A stretch of DNA of 64,000 nucleotides from Clostridiales bacterium (lineage in GTDB: Bacteria; Bacillota_A; Clostridia; Oscillospirales; Oscillospiraceae), in the NCBI GenBank assembly GCA_004553625.1, contig SFKX01000015.1, positions 6,571-70,570 of the forward strand, given 5' to 3'. Position numbers and translations under genes: made by a program. Position 1 is the stretch's first letter; the number at the start of each line of letters is the position of its first letter. Below, piece after piece: positions 34,508-42,566 of this stretch. The notes below the pieces were generated by a model. The model was not told the origin of the DNA. It made no database searches and saw only the letters and a program-made list of their open reading frames with translations.

Positions 34508-34651
34508 GGCTTGTTAAATGAATAACATTTGATGAGCCTCTCTCTGACGGCTTTTTTCTCTCTCCCCACAGAGGTCTCCGTTCGCTGCAGGTCCGGCGTC
34601 GGGGGCTGAAACAGGCGGCGTCCGACTTCTCTCCGGGCGCCGCTTGTTTTT
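34508..34651 (+). ncRNA. Candidate independent small RNA of about 145 nt
   Basis: The segment starts about 7 nt after a good promoter and ends at an intrinsic terminator (11-bp stem 34610-34620/34638-34648 with one G-T pair, then five T). It carries no convincing reading frame with a ribosome site. The next gene has its own promoter at 34664, after this terminator. Size and isolation would suit 6S RNA or a regulatory RNA, but I do not recognise the sequence. A competing pairing (GTCGG near 34598 with CCGAC near 34622) could disrupt the terminator, so a riboswitch-like leader is also possible. Confidence 0.5.
34610..34651 (+). terminator. Terminator of the candidate small RNA
   Basis: The stem 34610-34620 with 34638-34648 is followed by TTTTT and then GCGCG. 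Confidence 0.75.
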
Positions 34652-34663
34652 GCGCGATAACCT

Positions 34664-34692
34664 TTGACATTTGCGGGATATGAGGATAGAAT
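34664..34692 (+). promoter_or_regulatory. Promoter of the SLOG-family gene
   Basis: A consensus -35 TTGACA (34664-34669), a 17-nt spacer and -10 TAGAAT (34687-34692) lie 21 nt before the start. Confidence 0.8.
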
Positions 34693-34713
34693 CTTGCGGA
34701 AGGGGGCGAGGGC

Positions 34714-35217
34714 ATGGAAGTGGAAAGGGAGCAGACATGCTGCTTTACCGGGCACAGAAGTTCAAAGCTGCCCTGGCACACCAATGAGGGGGACATACGC
34801 TGTGTTGAGCTCAAGCGCAAGCTCCGGGAGGCGCTCAGGGAGGAATATGAAGGCGGCATCAGGCATTTCATCTGCGGGATGGCCAGCGGGAGCGACATGT
34901 ATTTTGCCGAGGAGGTGCTCCGCCTGCGCGAGGAGCTGCCGGATATAACGCTGGAGGCGGCGGTGCCGTATGAGGAGCAGAGCAGAGGGCTGTCGCCCTG
35001 GGACAAGCGGCGCTATGAGCGGGTGCTCTCCGCCTGCGATAAGGTGACTGTAGTGAGCCGGGAATATTGGGCGGGCTGTATGCAGAAGCGCAATGTGTAC
35101 ATGGTGGACAGGTCCGCGGTAATAATAGCCGTGTTCGGCGGCGGTCAGGGCGGGACCTTCAACACTATGCGCTATGCTCTGAAAAAAGGGCTGAAGCTCG
35201 TGGAAATATCTCCGTAA
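34714..35217 (+). CDS. SLOG-family protein (DUF1273/YpsA-like)
   Basis: The 167-residue protein has a Rossmann-like SLOG fold: CCFTGHRSSKLPW at the N-terminus, FICGMASGSDMYFAEEVLRLR (the Gly-rich nucleotide-type pocket) and VDRSAVIIAVFGGGQGGTFNTMRYALKKG. It belongs to the DprA/LOG superfamily, and the YpsA group is linked to cell division and stress. The ligand is unknown. It has its own promoter and stands alone between the RNA candidate and ywiB. Confidence 0.82.
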   Translation: MEVEREQTCCFTGHRSSKLPWHTNEGDIRCVELKRKLREALREEYEGGIRHFICGMASGSDMYFAEEVLRLREELPDITLEAAVPYEEQSRGLSPWDKRRYERVLSACDKVTVVSREYWAGCMQKRNVYMVDRSAVIIAVFGGGQGGTFNTMRYALKKGLKLVEISP

Positions 35218-35221
35218 GGCT

Positions 35222-35250
35222 TTGACAGTCCGCAGCATATGATGTATAAT
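35222..35250 (+). promoter_or_regulatory. Consensus promoter of the ywiB-argS operon
   Basis: A perfect TTGACA (35222-35227), a 17-nt spacer and a perfect TATAAT (35245-35250) give one of the strongest promoters in the window. Confidence 0.9.
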
Positions 35251-35283
35251 ACCAGGCCATGTGTAAGGATGTGAAATAGCAGG

Positions 35284-35730
35284 ATGAAAGACGTCATAAT
35301 CTCCATAACCGGGGTGCAGAACTACCCCCAGGGTACGGACGATTCGGTGGAGCTGGTCACCGAGGGCAAATACAGCTTCCGCGACGGGCGGGGCGAGCTC
35401 AGCTATATGGAGAGCGAGCTGACGGGGATGCAGGGTACGCGCACCTCGTTCACCTTCACGCCGACGGAGGTGGTGCTCTCGCGCGAGGGTACGCTGACGA
35501 GCAAGATGATCTTCCGCGAGGGGACGAAGAACACCTTTTTGTATGACACGCCCTTCGGCTCGGCGACGATGGGCCTGGATACGCACAGGATACACTCCAC
35601 GCTCGGCCCAAAGGGCGGAGATATGGAAATAGACTACGTGGTGGATTTTGACCACGCCGTCGTTGGACGGAACAAGTTCAGGATAAACGTGAGAGAACGG
35701 GGCGGTGCGGCAGATGGCAAATCTTGTTGA
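35284..35730 (+). CDS. ywiB: DUF1934 (YwiB-like) beta-barrel protein
   Basis: The 148-residue protein is mostly beta strands, with DVIISITGVQNYPQG at the start and ELSYMESELTGMQGTRTSFTF in the middle, matching DUF1934. Homologues usually sit upstream of argS, as here, where they overlap by 17 nt. The family has a lipocalin-like barrel; its role is unknown. Confidence 0.85.
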   Translation: MKDVIISITGVQNYPQGTDDSVELVTEGKYSFRDGRGELSYMESELTGMQGTRTSFTFTPTEVVLSREGTLTSKMIFREGTKNTFLYDTPFGSATMGLDTHRIHSTLGPKGGDMEIDYVVDFDHAVVGRNKFRINVRERGGAADGKSC

Positions 35731-37459
35731 AGAGGCAAAAAAACAGATAGACGCGCTCCTGAGGCGCAGTCTGGAGCGCGCGGCGGAAAAGGGCGAGCTG
35801 CCCTCCGGCGCGGCGCTCTCCGGGACGGTAGAGGTCCCGAAAGACGCGAACAACGGCGACTTCGCCGCAAACCACGCCATGGCCGGCGCGAGGGCGCTGC
35901 GCATGGCGCCGAGGAAGATAGCGGAGGCGCTGACGGCTAACCTCGAGCTGGAGGGCAGCTATTTCACCGCGGCGGAGACGGCCGGGCCGGGCTTCATAAA
36001 CTTCCGGCTGGCGCCGGAGTGGTACTCCGCTGTGATGGCGGCGGTGCAGGCCGAGGGCGCGGATTACGGGCGCTCAGCGGCGATGCAGGGCCAGAAGGTG
36101 ATGGTCGAGTTCGTCTCCGCCAACCCGACTGGGCCGATGCACATGGGCAACGCCCGCGGCGGAGTCCTGGGCGATACGCTGGCTGAGGTGCTGTCCCGGG
36201 CCGGGGCGAAGGTCTGGCGCGAGTTCTATGTGAACGACGCCGGCAACCAGATAGAGAAGTTCGCCGCCTCGATAGAGGCGCGCTATGCGCAGCTGGTCCT
36301 GGGCGAGGGGGCCGTGGAGTTCCCGGAGGACGGCTACCACGGCGACGATATAAAAGAGCTCGCGCGGCTCTTCCTGGAGGAAAAGGGCGCCGGCTGGCTG
36401 GACAGGCCCCTCGCGGAGCGGCACGAGGCCATGGCGCGCTTCGGCCTGGAGCACAACCTGCCCAGGATGAAGGCCGACCTCGCCCGCTACGGCATAGAAT
36501 ACGATGAGTGGTTCTTCGAGAGCAGCCTGCACGAGAGCGGCTTTGTTGCGGACACGGTGGCAAAGCTCACCGAGCGCGGCTTCACCTATGAGAAGGACGG
36601 CGCGCTCTGGCTGGCGACCTCGCGCATCCTGGGCGACGAGCTGCGCGCCGCGGGCAAGAGCGAGAAGGACATTGAAAAACTGGACCTCAAGGACGACGTG
36701 CTCCGCCGTGCGAACGGCTTTTACACCTACTTCGCCGCGGACATAGCCTATCACCGCAACAAGCTGGACGTCCGGGGCTTTGACCGGGTCATCAACATCT
36801 GGGGCGCGGACCACCACGGTCACGTTGCGCGGCTGAAGGGCGCGCTGGACGCCCTGGGTCTGGACGGGCAGCACAGGCTGGACATAGTGCTCATGCAGCT
36901 AGTGAAGCTCCTGCGCGACGGCGAGGTCGTGCGCATGTCCAAGCGGACGGGCAAGGCCATTTCCCTGGGCGACCTGCTCGACGAGATACCCGTGGATGCG
37001 GCGCGCTGGTTCTTCAACTCCAGGCCGGACACGCAGATGGACTTCGACCTCGGCCTCGCAGTGCGCGAGGACAGCGAGAACCCTGTATATTATGTGCAGT
37101 ACGCTCATGCGCGCATCTGCTCGGTTTTGCGCAACCTTGCGGCGGATGGGCATAAAGTTCCAACTGCGGCGGATATTGATGCATCGCTGCTGACGACGGA
37201 GCAGGAGCGCGAGGTCATAAAGCAGCTGGCGGGGCTGCCGGACGAGGTCCTGCACGCGGCGCAGTCGCTGGACCCGAGCAGGATAAACCGCTACGCGATG
37301 GAGCTGGCGGCACGTTTCCACCGCTTCTACAACGCCTGCCGGATAAAGGGCGCGGAGCCCGGCGTGCTGGAGGCCCGTCTGCTGCTGGCGGACTGCGTGC
37401 GCGGCGCGATAGCGGTCTGCCTGGACATCCTGGGCGTGAAGGCGCCGGAGCAGATGTGA
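35714..37459 (+). CDS. argS: Arginyl-tRNA synthetase
   Basis: The 581-residue class-I synthetase charges tRNA-Arg. The N-terminal Add-1 domain, the HIGH-type motif HMGNARGG within SANPTGPMHMGNARG, and the KMSKS-type RMSKRTGKAI are visible, with the anticodon-binding helical domain at the C-terminus. ATG 35714 is inside the end of ywiB. A GTG 9 bases earlier is an alternative. Confidence 0.96.
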   Translation: MANLVEEAKKQIDALLRRSLERAAEKGELPSGAALSGTVEVPKDANNGDFAANHAMAGARALRMAPRKIAEALTANLELEGSYFTAAETAGPGFINFRLAPEWYSAVMAAVQAEGADYGRSAAMQGQKVMVEFVSANPTGPMHMGNARGGVLGDTLAEVLSRAGAKVWREFYVNDAGNQIEKFAASIEARYAQLVLGEGAVEFPEDGYHGDDIKELARLFLEEKGAGWLDRPLAERHEAMARFGLEHNLPRMKADLARYGIEYDEWFFESSLHESGFVADTVAKLTERGFTYEKDGALWLATSRILGDELRAAGKSEKDIEKLDLKDDVLRRANGFYTYFAADIAYHRNKLDVRGFDRVINIWGADHHGHVARLKGALDALGLDGQHRLDIVLMQLVKLLRDGEVVRMSKRTGKAISLGDLLDEIPVDAARWFFNSRPDTQMDFDLGLAVREDSENPVYYVQYAHARICSVLRNLAADGHKVPTAADIDASLLTTEQEREVIKQLAGLPDEVLHAAQSLDPSRINRYAMELAARFHRFYNACRIKGAEPGVLEARLLLADCVRGAIAVCLDILGVKAPEQM

Positions 37460-37473
37460 GGAAAAAGATACTG

Positions 37474-37502
37474 TTGCAAAATAGGCCGGGCCGTGCTATA
37501 AT
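37474..37502 (+). promoter_or_regulatory. Promoter of the FMN riboswitch-ribU unit
   Basis: A -35 TTGCAA (37474-37479), a 17-nt spacer and -10 TATAAT (37497-37502) lie just after argS. Confidence 0.8.
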
Positions 37503-37522
37503 GAACACGACAACCGAAAAGA

Positions 37523-37640
37523 TGTCTTCGGGGCAGGGTGAAATTCCCGACCGGCGGTAAAGTCCGCGAGCGGAAGCTTCGGCCAATGCATGAATCGGTG
37601 CGATTCCGATACCGACAGTACAGTCTGGATGGAAGAAGAT
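37523..37640 (+). promoter_or_regulatory. FMN riboswitch (RFN element)
   Basis: The conserved core pieces are present in order: GGGGCAGGGTGAAATTCCC, GACCGGCGGTAAAGTCCGCGA, GCGATTCCGATACCGACAGT and the closing GTCTGGATGGAAGAAGAT (each read in pieces). P1 closes between GTCTTC and GAAGA. It precedes a riboflavin transporter gene and a hairpin, so FMN should lower expression of the transporter. Confidence 0.95.
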
Positions 37641-37666
37641 GCGTATTTTGCACCTTTGCAATTATT

Positions 37667-37698
37667 ACGCCCGAAGGAGACACCCTTCGGGCGTTAAT
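37667..37698 (+). terminator. Hairpin of the FMN riboswitch expression platform
   Basis: An 11-bp stem (ACGCCCGAAGG with its complement, 37667-37694) ends in TTAATCT. It lies between the riboswitch and ribU and could act as a regulated terminator. Confidence 0.65.
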
Positions 37699-37721
37699 CT
37701 ATGTTAAGAGGTGCATTTAAA

Positions 37722-38414
37722 ATGGATGCAGCAAAAAAGACCCCCGCAGTCCGCAAGCTGGACGTGAAGAAACTCGCAACCCTCGCTATGATAACCTGCC
37801 TCGCCTATGTGGTGATGCTGGTCTCCAAGCTGATGCCGAGCGTCTACGGCTTTTTGGACTTTGACTTCAAAGACGTCGTCATCTGCATAGGCGGCTTCAT
37901 CTACGGCCCCGTGTCCGCCGCCGCCGTGGCCCTGGTCGTCGCCTTCATCGAGATGGTCACGATCAGCACCACCGGCCCCTGGGGCTTCCTCATGAACTTC
38001 CTCGCCACCGCGAGCTTCTGCTGCACGGCCTGCTTCATCTACAAAAAGCACCACACGATGAAGGGCGCCGTCATCGGCCTTGTCACCGGCGTCATCTGCC
38101 TGGTCGTGGTCATGCTGCTGTGGAACTACCTCGTCACCCCTATCTATCAGAGCATGCCGCGCGAGGCCATCGCTGACCTGCTGCTGCCGGTGTTCCTGCC
38201 CTTCAACGCGGTCAAGGGCGGCATGAACCTCGCCGCGACCCTGCTGCTGTATAAGCCCGTCGTCACCGCGCTGCGCCGCGCAAAGCTCATCCCCGAGTCC
38301 GAGCACGCCGCGCCCCCTGTGGCCGGCAAGAAGCGCCTGGGCATGACGCTGGTTTTCCTCTTCGTCCTGGCGACCCTCGTCCTCTGCGCCCTCGCCCTGG
38401 CCGAGGTCATCTGA
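37722..38414 (+). CDS. ribU: Riboflavin ECF transporter S component
   Basis: The 230-residue integral membrane protein has six hydrophobic segments and the RibU-type FDFKDVVICIGGFIYGP region, followed by EMVTISTTGPWGFLMNFLATASFC. It would bind riboflavin and work with a shared ECF module encoded elsewhere. The upstream FMN riboswitch supports the substrate. ATG 37722 (MDAAKK) with AAGAGG upstream is preferred over ATG 37701. A terminator and repeat copy B follow. Confidence 0.93.
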   Translation: MDAAKKTPAVRKLDVKKLATLAMITCLAYVVMLVSKLMPSVYGFLDFDFKDVVICIGGFIYGPVSAAAVALVVAFIEMVTISTTGPWGFLMNFLATASFCCTACFIYKKHHTMKGAVIGLVTGVICLVVVMLLWNYLVTPIYQSMPREAIADLLLPVFLPFNAVKGGMNLAATLLLYKPVVTALRRAKLIPESEHAAPPVAGKKRLGMTLVFLFVLATLVLCALALAEVI

Positions 38415-38426
38415 ATAGGCAGACAG

Positions 38427-38457
38427 AAAAAAGCCCCCGTCCGGGGGCTTTTTTTAT
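38427..38457. terminator. Terminator after ribU
   Basis: AAGCCCCCG pairs with CGGGGGCTT (38431-38450), with A-rich and T-rich flanks. The 15-nt tail 38446-38460 recurs at 38623-38637 on the other side of repeat B. Confidence 0.85.
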
Positions 38458-38458
38458 T

Positions 38459-38627
38459 TGTCTGAGAAGGCGGAGCCTTCTCAGACAAAGGGGGCTTGCG
38501 CTGCGCTTCATGCCTCGCTGCGCTCGACACTCCGCTCCGCGAGCGGTATTTTCGTCGACGTACACGCCGCCGCCGAAAATGATCGCACTTTATTTCGCGG
38601 CTGCGGCCGCGAAACTCTGCGAGGCTT
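38459..38627 (+). repeat. Structured intergenic repeat, copy B (169 nt)
   Basis: It is the same element as 8131-8299 in the same orientation and of the same length. Hairpin 1 is identical to copy A. Hairpin 2 (ATTTTCGTCG with CGCCGAAAAT) has one mismatch and follows copy C. Hairpin 3 is unchanged. The right flank repeats 15 nt of the left flank, and this duplicate forms the end of spoVB including its stop codon. Confidence 0.85.
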
Positions 38628-38630
38628 TTT

Positions 38631-39953
38631 TTATTTGGCGGGCGGCGCGTATTTATGCAGGGCGCGGCGCAGGCGAAGGAGGCTGAGGACAAAGTTCAGC
38701 GTTTCGTTGAAATAGATGATGCAGAGATAGGCCGTGAGGGCGCCAATAGGAAGAAAATACCACACGAGCAGCACGCCCAGAGCGGCGTCAAGTATGTTTA
38801 TGGCCATGCTCCAGACCTGCTGGCCCAGGCCCTTGAGGCAGCCGTCCACGACCATATCGGTGTACATGAGCGGCACGAGCGGGGCGAGCAGGCGGATGAA
38901 GCGCCCGGCGTCCTCGGAGCCGTAGACGGCCTCGCCCAGAGCGCCGCCGAAGCGCCAGAGGATGAGCGCCGCGGCGAGCGAGAAGCCGCCGCACAGCTTC
39001 AGCAGTTTGCCGACTATCCTCCGTATCCCTGCGGCGTCGCCGCGCATCTGGGCCTCGGTGAGCGTGGGTATGGTGAGCTCGGCCACGGCGCCCAAAAGGC
39101 AGGAGGGGAAGCCGATTATGGGCATAGCCATGCCCTGAATTACGCCGTAGCCCGCCAAAGCCGCGTCCGCTGAGAGTCCGGAGCGCCGGAAACCGCGCGG
39201 GACGAGCAAGTGCTCCAGCGTGGAGAGTGCGCTCCGGGCGTAGGCGGACACCGCCAGCGGCAGCGCCACGCCGAACATCCTGGCCGTCAGCCGGACCCGG
39301 CCGCCGCCGTGCTCGCCATGCCGCTTCCTGTCCCCGATGTAGAAGGCGAGCATCATGCACAGCGAGAGCATATCCGAGGCCGTCACCCCCGCCGCCACCG
39401 CCGCACAGCTCTTTTCAATGTCCCCCTCCGGCGCGCGGGAGAGGAATGCCACCACCAGACATACGCAGATGAGCTGCTCGATGAGATGGACCAGGGAGGG
39501 CTTCCATATTCTGCCGCAAGCCGTGAAGTAGCCCGAGAGCACGGAGGAGAGCGCGATGAAGGGCAGACCGAAGGCGAGTATGCGCAGGCTCATGACGGTC
39601 CTTGCGTCGCCTATCCACAAAAAACCGATGGGTTCCGCAAAAAAATACAGTATCGCGCAGGCCGCGGCGCCGAAGGCGAGACTGTAGGCGGCGCAGCGGC
39701 TCATCGCTCCGCCGACGCCGTCGCCGCGCCTGAGCCCTATCTCCTCCGCCACGAGCCGCGTGACGGCAAAGCGGATGCCGCTGACGGCGAAGGTCGTCGC
39801 CAGCAGCTCGACGCTCATCACCAGCTGGTAGAGCCCTATCCCCGCCGCGCCTATCCGCCCCGCCAGCCAGGCCTGAAAGGCCATGCCTATGCAGCGCATC
39901 AGCAGTGACGCGCCCGTCAGCAGGAAGGTGTTTACAATCAACCTTTTTCGCAT
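38631..39953 (-). CDS. spoVB: Spore cortex/polysaccharide flippase, SpoVB/MurJ family
   Basis: The 440-residue protein has about 12-14 hydrophobic helices and the MOP-superfamily pattern RKRLIVNTFLLTGASLLMRC at the N-terminus with PLMYTDMVVDGCLKGLGQQ late in the protein, as in SpoVB. It likely moves a lipid-linked cell-wall precursor during cortex formation. The open frame extends far upstream, but ATG 39953 fits the family. Its only ribosome site lies in a hairpin (39958-39997). Its last codons and stop are part of the sequence duplicated around repeat B. Confidence 0.85.
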   Translation of the reverse strand: MRKRLIVNTFLLTGASLLMRCIGMAFQAWLAGRIGAAGIGLYQLVMSVELLATTFAVSGIRFAVTRLVAEEIGLRRGDGVGGAMSRCAAYSLAFGAAACAILYFFAEPIGFLWIGDARTVMSLRILAFGLPFIALSSVLSGYFTACGRIWKPSLVHLIEQLICVCLVVAFLSRAPEGDIEKSCAAVAAGVTASDMLSLCMMLAFYIGDRKRHGEHGGGRVRLTARMFGVALPLAVSAYARSALSTLEHLLVPRGFRRSGLSADAALAGYGVIQGMAMPIIGFPSCLLGAVAELTIPTLTEAQMRGDAAGIRRIVGKLLKLCGGFSLAAALILWRFGGALGEAVYGSEDAGRFIRLLAPLVPLMYTDMVVDGCLKGLGQQVWSMAINILDAALGVLLVWYFLPIGALTAYLCIIYFNETLNFVLSLLRLRRALHKYAPPAK

Positions 39954-39957
39954 AATA

Positions 39958-39997
39958 AGACCCCCGCTTGTACTCATGAGAGTATATGCGGGGGTCT
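39958..39997 (-). promoter_or_regulatory. Hairpin enclosing the ribosome-binding site of spoVB
   Basis: AGACCCCCGC and its complement pair over 10 bp, with an inner TACTC/GAGTA stem. On the minus strand the 3' arm contains GGGGG followed by TCTTATTATG, where ATG is the spoVB start. It fills the gap between the recG stop and spoVB and could be the recG terminator, a translation block, or both. Confidence 0.65.
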
Positions 39998-40000
39998 CGC

Positions 40001-42055
40001 TCAGTTGAACCTGTCTCCGGACGCGGCCAGGAGTTCCCCGGCGCGAGAGCGCAGGCGCTTGTTTTCGGGCCTTTCGAGCCGTGGGTCCGAGTCCAGGAGC
40101 CTTTTTGCGGCATCCTGCGCCGCCTTGAGGACGTTCATATCCGCGCCTAGGTCGGCTATGTGCAGCTCGGGCAGGCCGTGCTGACGCGAGCCGAAGAAGT
40201 CCCCCGGGCCGCGCAGGCGCAGGTCCTCCTCCGCTATTTTGAAGCCGTCGGAGATGTGCGTCATGGCATGGAGCCGGGCGCGGGCTTCCTCGCCCTTGGC
40301 GTCTGAAACCAGGATGCACCAGCTCTTGTGCTTTCCGCGCCCGACGCGCCCGCGCAGCTGGTGGAGCTGGGACAGCCCGAAGCGCTCCGCATTCTCGACG
40401 ACCATCAGCGCCGCGTTCGGCACGTCCACGCCGACCTCTATGACCGTTGTGGAGACGAGCACGTCCGTCTCCCCGGCGGCGAAGCGGGACATGATCTCGT
40501 CCTTCTCCCGGGCCTTGAGCTTGCCGTGGATGCAGGCTATCCTCAGCCCGGGCAGCTGCTGCCTGAGCTCTTCCGCGTGTTCCTCGGCGGACTTGAGGCC
40601 GTCCCCGGCCTCCTCGCCCTCCTCTATACGCGGGCAGACGACAAAGACCTGGCGGCCCTCGGACACGAGCTTTTCGATGAAGCCGCCCAGCCGCGCGCGG
40701 TAGCTTTCGTCCACGGCGAAGGTGTCCACCTTCTGCCTGCCCGGGGGCAGCTCGTCTATGAGCGAGACGTCCAGCTCGCCGTAGATCATGAGCGCAAGAG
40801 TGCGCGGGATGGGCGTTGCGGACATGACGAGGATGTGCGGGCGCAGGCCCTTTTCTGCCAGGGCGGCCCGCTGCTGGACGCCGAAGCGGTGCTGCTCGTC
40901 CGTCACGACAAGGGCGAGGTCCCTAAACTCCACCCAGCCGGAGAGCAGGGCGTGGGTCCCGACGCAGAGCGCGTATTCGCCCGAGGCGAGGCCGGAGAGG
41001 ACGGCGCGCTTTTCCGCCGCGCGCATGGAGCCCGTGAGCTTGGCGACGCGGATGCCGAAGGGCTCCAGGAAGCCCGTGAGCGTGGCGTAGTGCTGCTCGG
41101 CCAGGATCTCCGTCGGCGCCATGAAGGCCGACTGCGCGCCCGACTGCGCCGCGTACCAGATGCAGGCCGCAGCCACGAGCGTCTTGCCGCTGCCGACGTC
41201 GCCTTGTACCAGGCGGTTCATGAGCTTGCCGGAGCTCATGTCGCCGATCGCCTCGCGCATGGCCCGCAGCTGCGCGCCCGTGGGCGAGAAGGGCAGGGAG
41301 CCGGTGAAGGTCCCGAGTCCGGCGCCGCGCAGGACCCGGCCCTGCGCGCCCTCGCGTCCGCCGCGCAGGAGCCCCAGCGCGCAGGCCAGCACGAATAACT
41401 CCTCGAACACCAGCCTCCGCCGCGCCAGGCTCAGCGCCTGCATGTCCGCGGGGAAGTGGACGTTCTCATAGGCATAGCGCGCCGTGCAGAGCTTGTATTC
41501 GTCCGCGACGCAGTCCGGCAGCCCGTCCGGCAGCCGGCCCTGGGACAGGTCCAGCGCCTGGCGCACGGCGGAGCGCACCGTGTTCTGCGAAAGTCCGGAG
41601 GTGAGGCGGTAGACCGGAACTATCCGCCCAGTCACCCGCCCGAAGTCGGCCAGCCTGTCGAACACCGGGTTCGTCATCGAGACAAAGCGGCCCTTCACCT
41701 GCGCCCGGCCGTAGAAAACATAGCTCTCGCCCTTGCGGAACTGGTCCTTCAGATAGGCCTGGTTGAAAAAGGTCAGCTGCATGGCGCCCGTCTCGTCCAC
41801 TGCGCGGAAGCGCAGGAGATCCAGACCGCGGCGTATGCGGCTCAGCTGCGGCTCCGTGCCGACGACCGCCTCGACGCAGACCAGGTCCCCGTCCGCCAGC
41901 TCGGCTATCCTGACAAGGCGCGTCCTGTCCTCGTATGCGCGCGGGAAAAACGAAACAAGACCGGCGAGGTCGTGGACGCCCAGCCTCCCAAAGGCCCGCG
42001 CCCGCGCCTCGCCAACTCCCTTAACGTATCTCAGTTCCGTTCCGAACTCTGGCAT
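40001..42055 (-). CDS. recG: ATP-dependent DNA helicase RecG
   Basis: RecG remodels stalled replication forks and Holliday junctions. The 684-residue protein has the N-terminal wedge/OB domain (RYVKGVGEARARAFGRLGV), Walker A GDVGSGKTLVA, the DEQHRFGVQQR box, the helicase C motif TTVIEVGVDVPNA and QLRGRVGRG, and the RecG C-terminal LRGPGDFFGSRQHG. Only 4 nt separate it from the glycosylase gene, so the two are probably co-transcribed. Confidence 0.96.
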   Translation of the reverse strand: MPEFGTELRYVKGVGEARARAFGRLGVHDLAGLVSFFPRAYEDRTRLVRIAELADGDLVCVEAVVGTEPQLSRIRRGLDLLRFRAVDETGAMQLTFFNQAYLKDQFRKGESYVFYGRAQVKGRFVSMTNPVFDRLADFGRVTGRIVPVYRLTSGLSQNTVRSAVRQALDLSQGRLPDGLPDCVADEYKLCTARYAYENVHFPADMQALSLARRRLVFEELFVLACALGLLRGGREGAQGRVLRGAGLGTFTGSLPFSPTGAQLRAMREAIGDMSSGKLMNRLVQGDVGSGKTLVAAACIWYAAQSGAQSAFMAPTEILAEQHYATLTGFLEPFGIRVAKLTGSMRAAEKRAVLSGLASGEYALCVGTHALLSGWVEFRDLALVVTDEQHRFGVQQRAALAEKGLRPHILVMSATPIPRTLALMIYGELDVSLIDELPPGRQKVDTFAVDESYRARLGGFIEKLVSEGRQVFVVCPRIEEGEEAGDGLKSAEEHAEELRQQLPGLRIACIHGKLKAREKDEIMSRFAAGETDVLVSTTVIEVGVDVPNAALMVVENAERFGLSQLHQLRGRVGRGKHKSWCILVSDAKGEEARARLHAMTHISDGFKIAEEDLRLRGPGDFFGSRQHGLPELHIADLGADMNVLKAAQDAAKRLLDSDPRLERPENKRLRSRAGELLAASGDRFN

Positions 42056-42059
42056 TATG

Positions 42060-42566
42060 TCAACCTCGCTTAAATCTCCACAGCCTTTCCCTGTCAGCCT
42101 CTTCAGCGTAGGCGATGCCCACGCGTTTGTCTGTTATTATGTTAACCTTCCTGCCCTCGTCCTCGATGCGGAGGAGCGGGGAGGAGCAGATGTCTATTCC
42201 GTTCTGCGCGCCGGTGATGCCGAGGTATTTTGTGAGCTTGCCGGGGCCTTCGAAGCCCTCGCAGGCGCGGATGAGGACGCCCTGGGGGAAGTCCTCGGGG
42301 CCGGTGATGACGTTGAGCAGCCAGTGTATGCCGTAGCAGAGGTAGACATAGACCGCGCCGCCGGGGCGGTAGAGCATTTCGGTGCGTTTGGTGCGGCCGC
42401 GGTGGGCGTGGCAGGCGCTGTCCTCAACGCCGCGGTAGACCTCGGTCTCGGTTATTACGAGGCGGCGCTCCTGCGCGCCGGGGAGGCTGCTGACGAGGGT
42501 CTTGCCCACGAGCTCCGGCGCTACCTCCAGCGCGTCCCGGAGAAAAAATTCCCTGCCGAGCCTCAT
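42060..42566 (-). CDS. DNA-3-methyladenine glycosylase (AAG/MPG family)
   Basis: The 168-residue enzyme removes alkylated purines. The family segments VITETEVYRG, DSACHAHRGRTKRTEMLYRPGG, YVYLCYGIHWLLNV and GPGKLTKYLGI are present, including the catalytic Glu in TETEVY. It is a little shorter than typical members (about 190-200), mainly at the N-terminus. It overlaps apbE by 4 nt and sits next to recG, another repair gene. Confidence 0.92.
   Translation of the reverse strand: MRLGREFFLRDALEVAPELVGKTLVSSLPGAQERRLVITETEVYRGVEDSACHAHRGRTKRTEMLYRPGGAVYVYLCYGIHWLLNVITGPEDFPQGVLIRACEGFEGPGKLTKYLGITGAQNGIDICSSPLLRIEDEGRKVNIITDKRVGIAYAEEADRERLWRFKRG

Noticed and set aside
34449..35006. A 185-codon minus-strand frame over the small RNA and SLOG region.
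   Set aside because: It runs opposite a recognised gene and through a terminator, and has no family features.
38631..40319. A longer spoVB product of 562 residues starting far upstream.
   Set aside because: The extra N-terminus is read out of frame from recG, is Arg/Pro-rich and unlike the family. ATG 39953 fits known N-termini.
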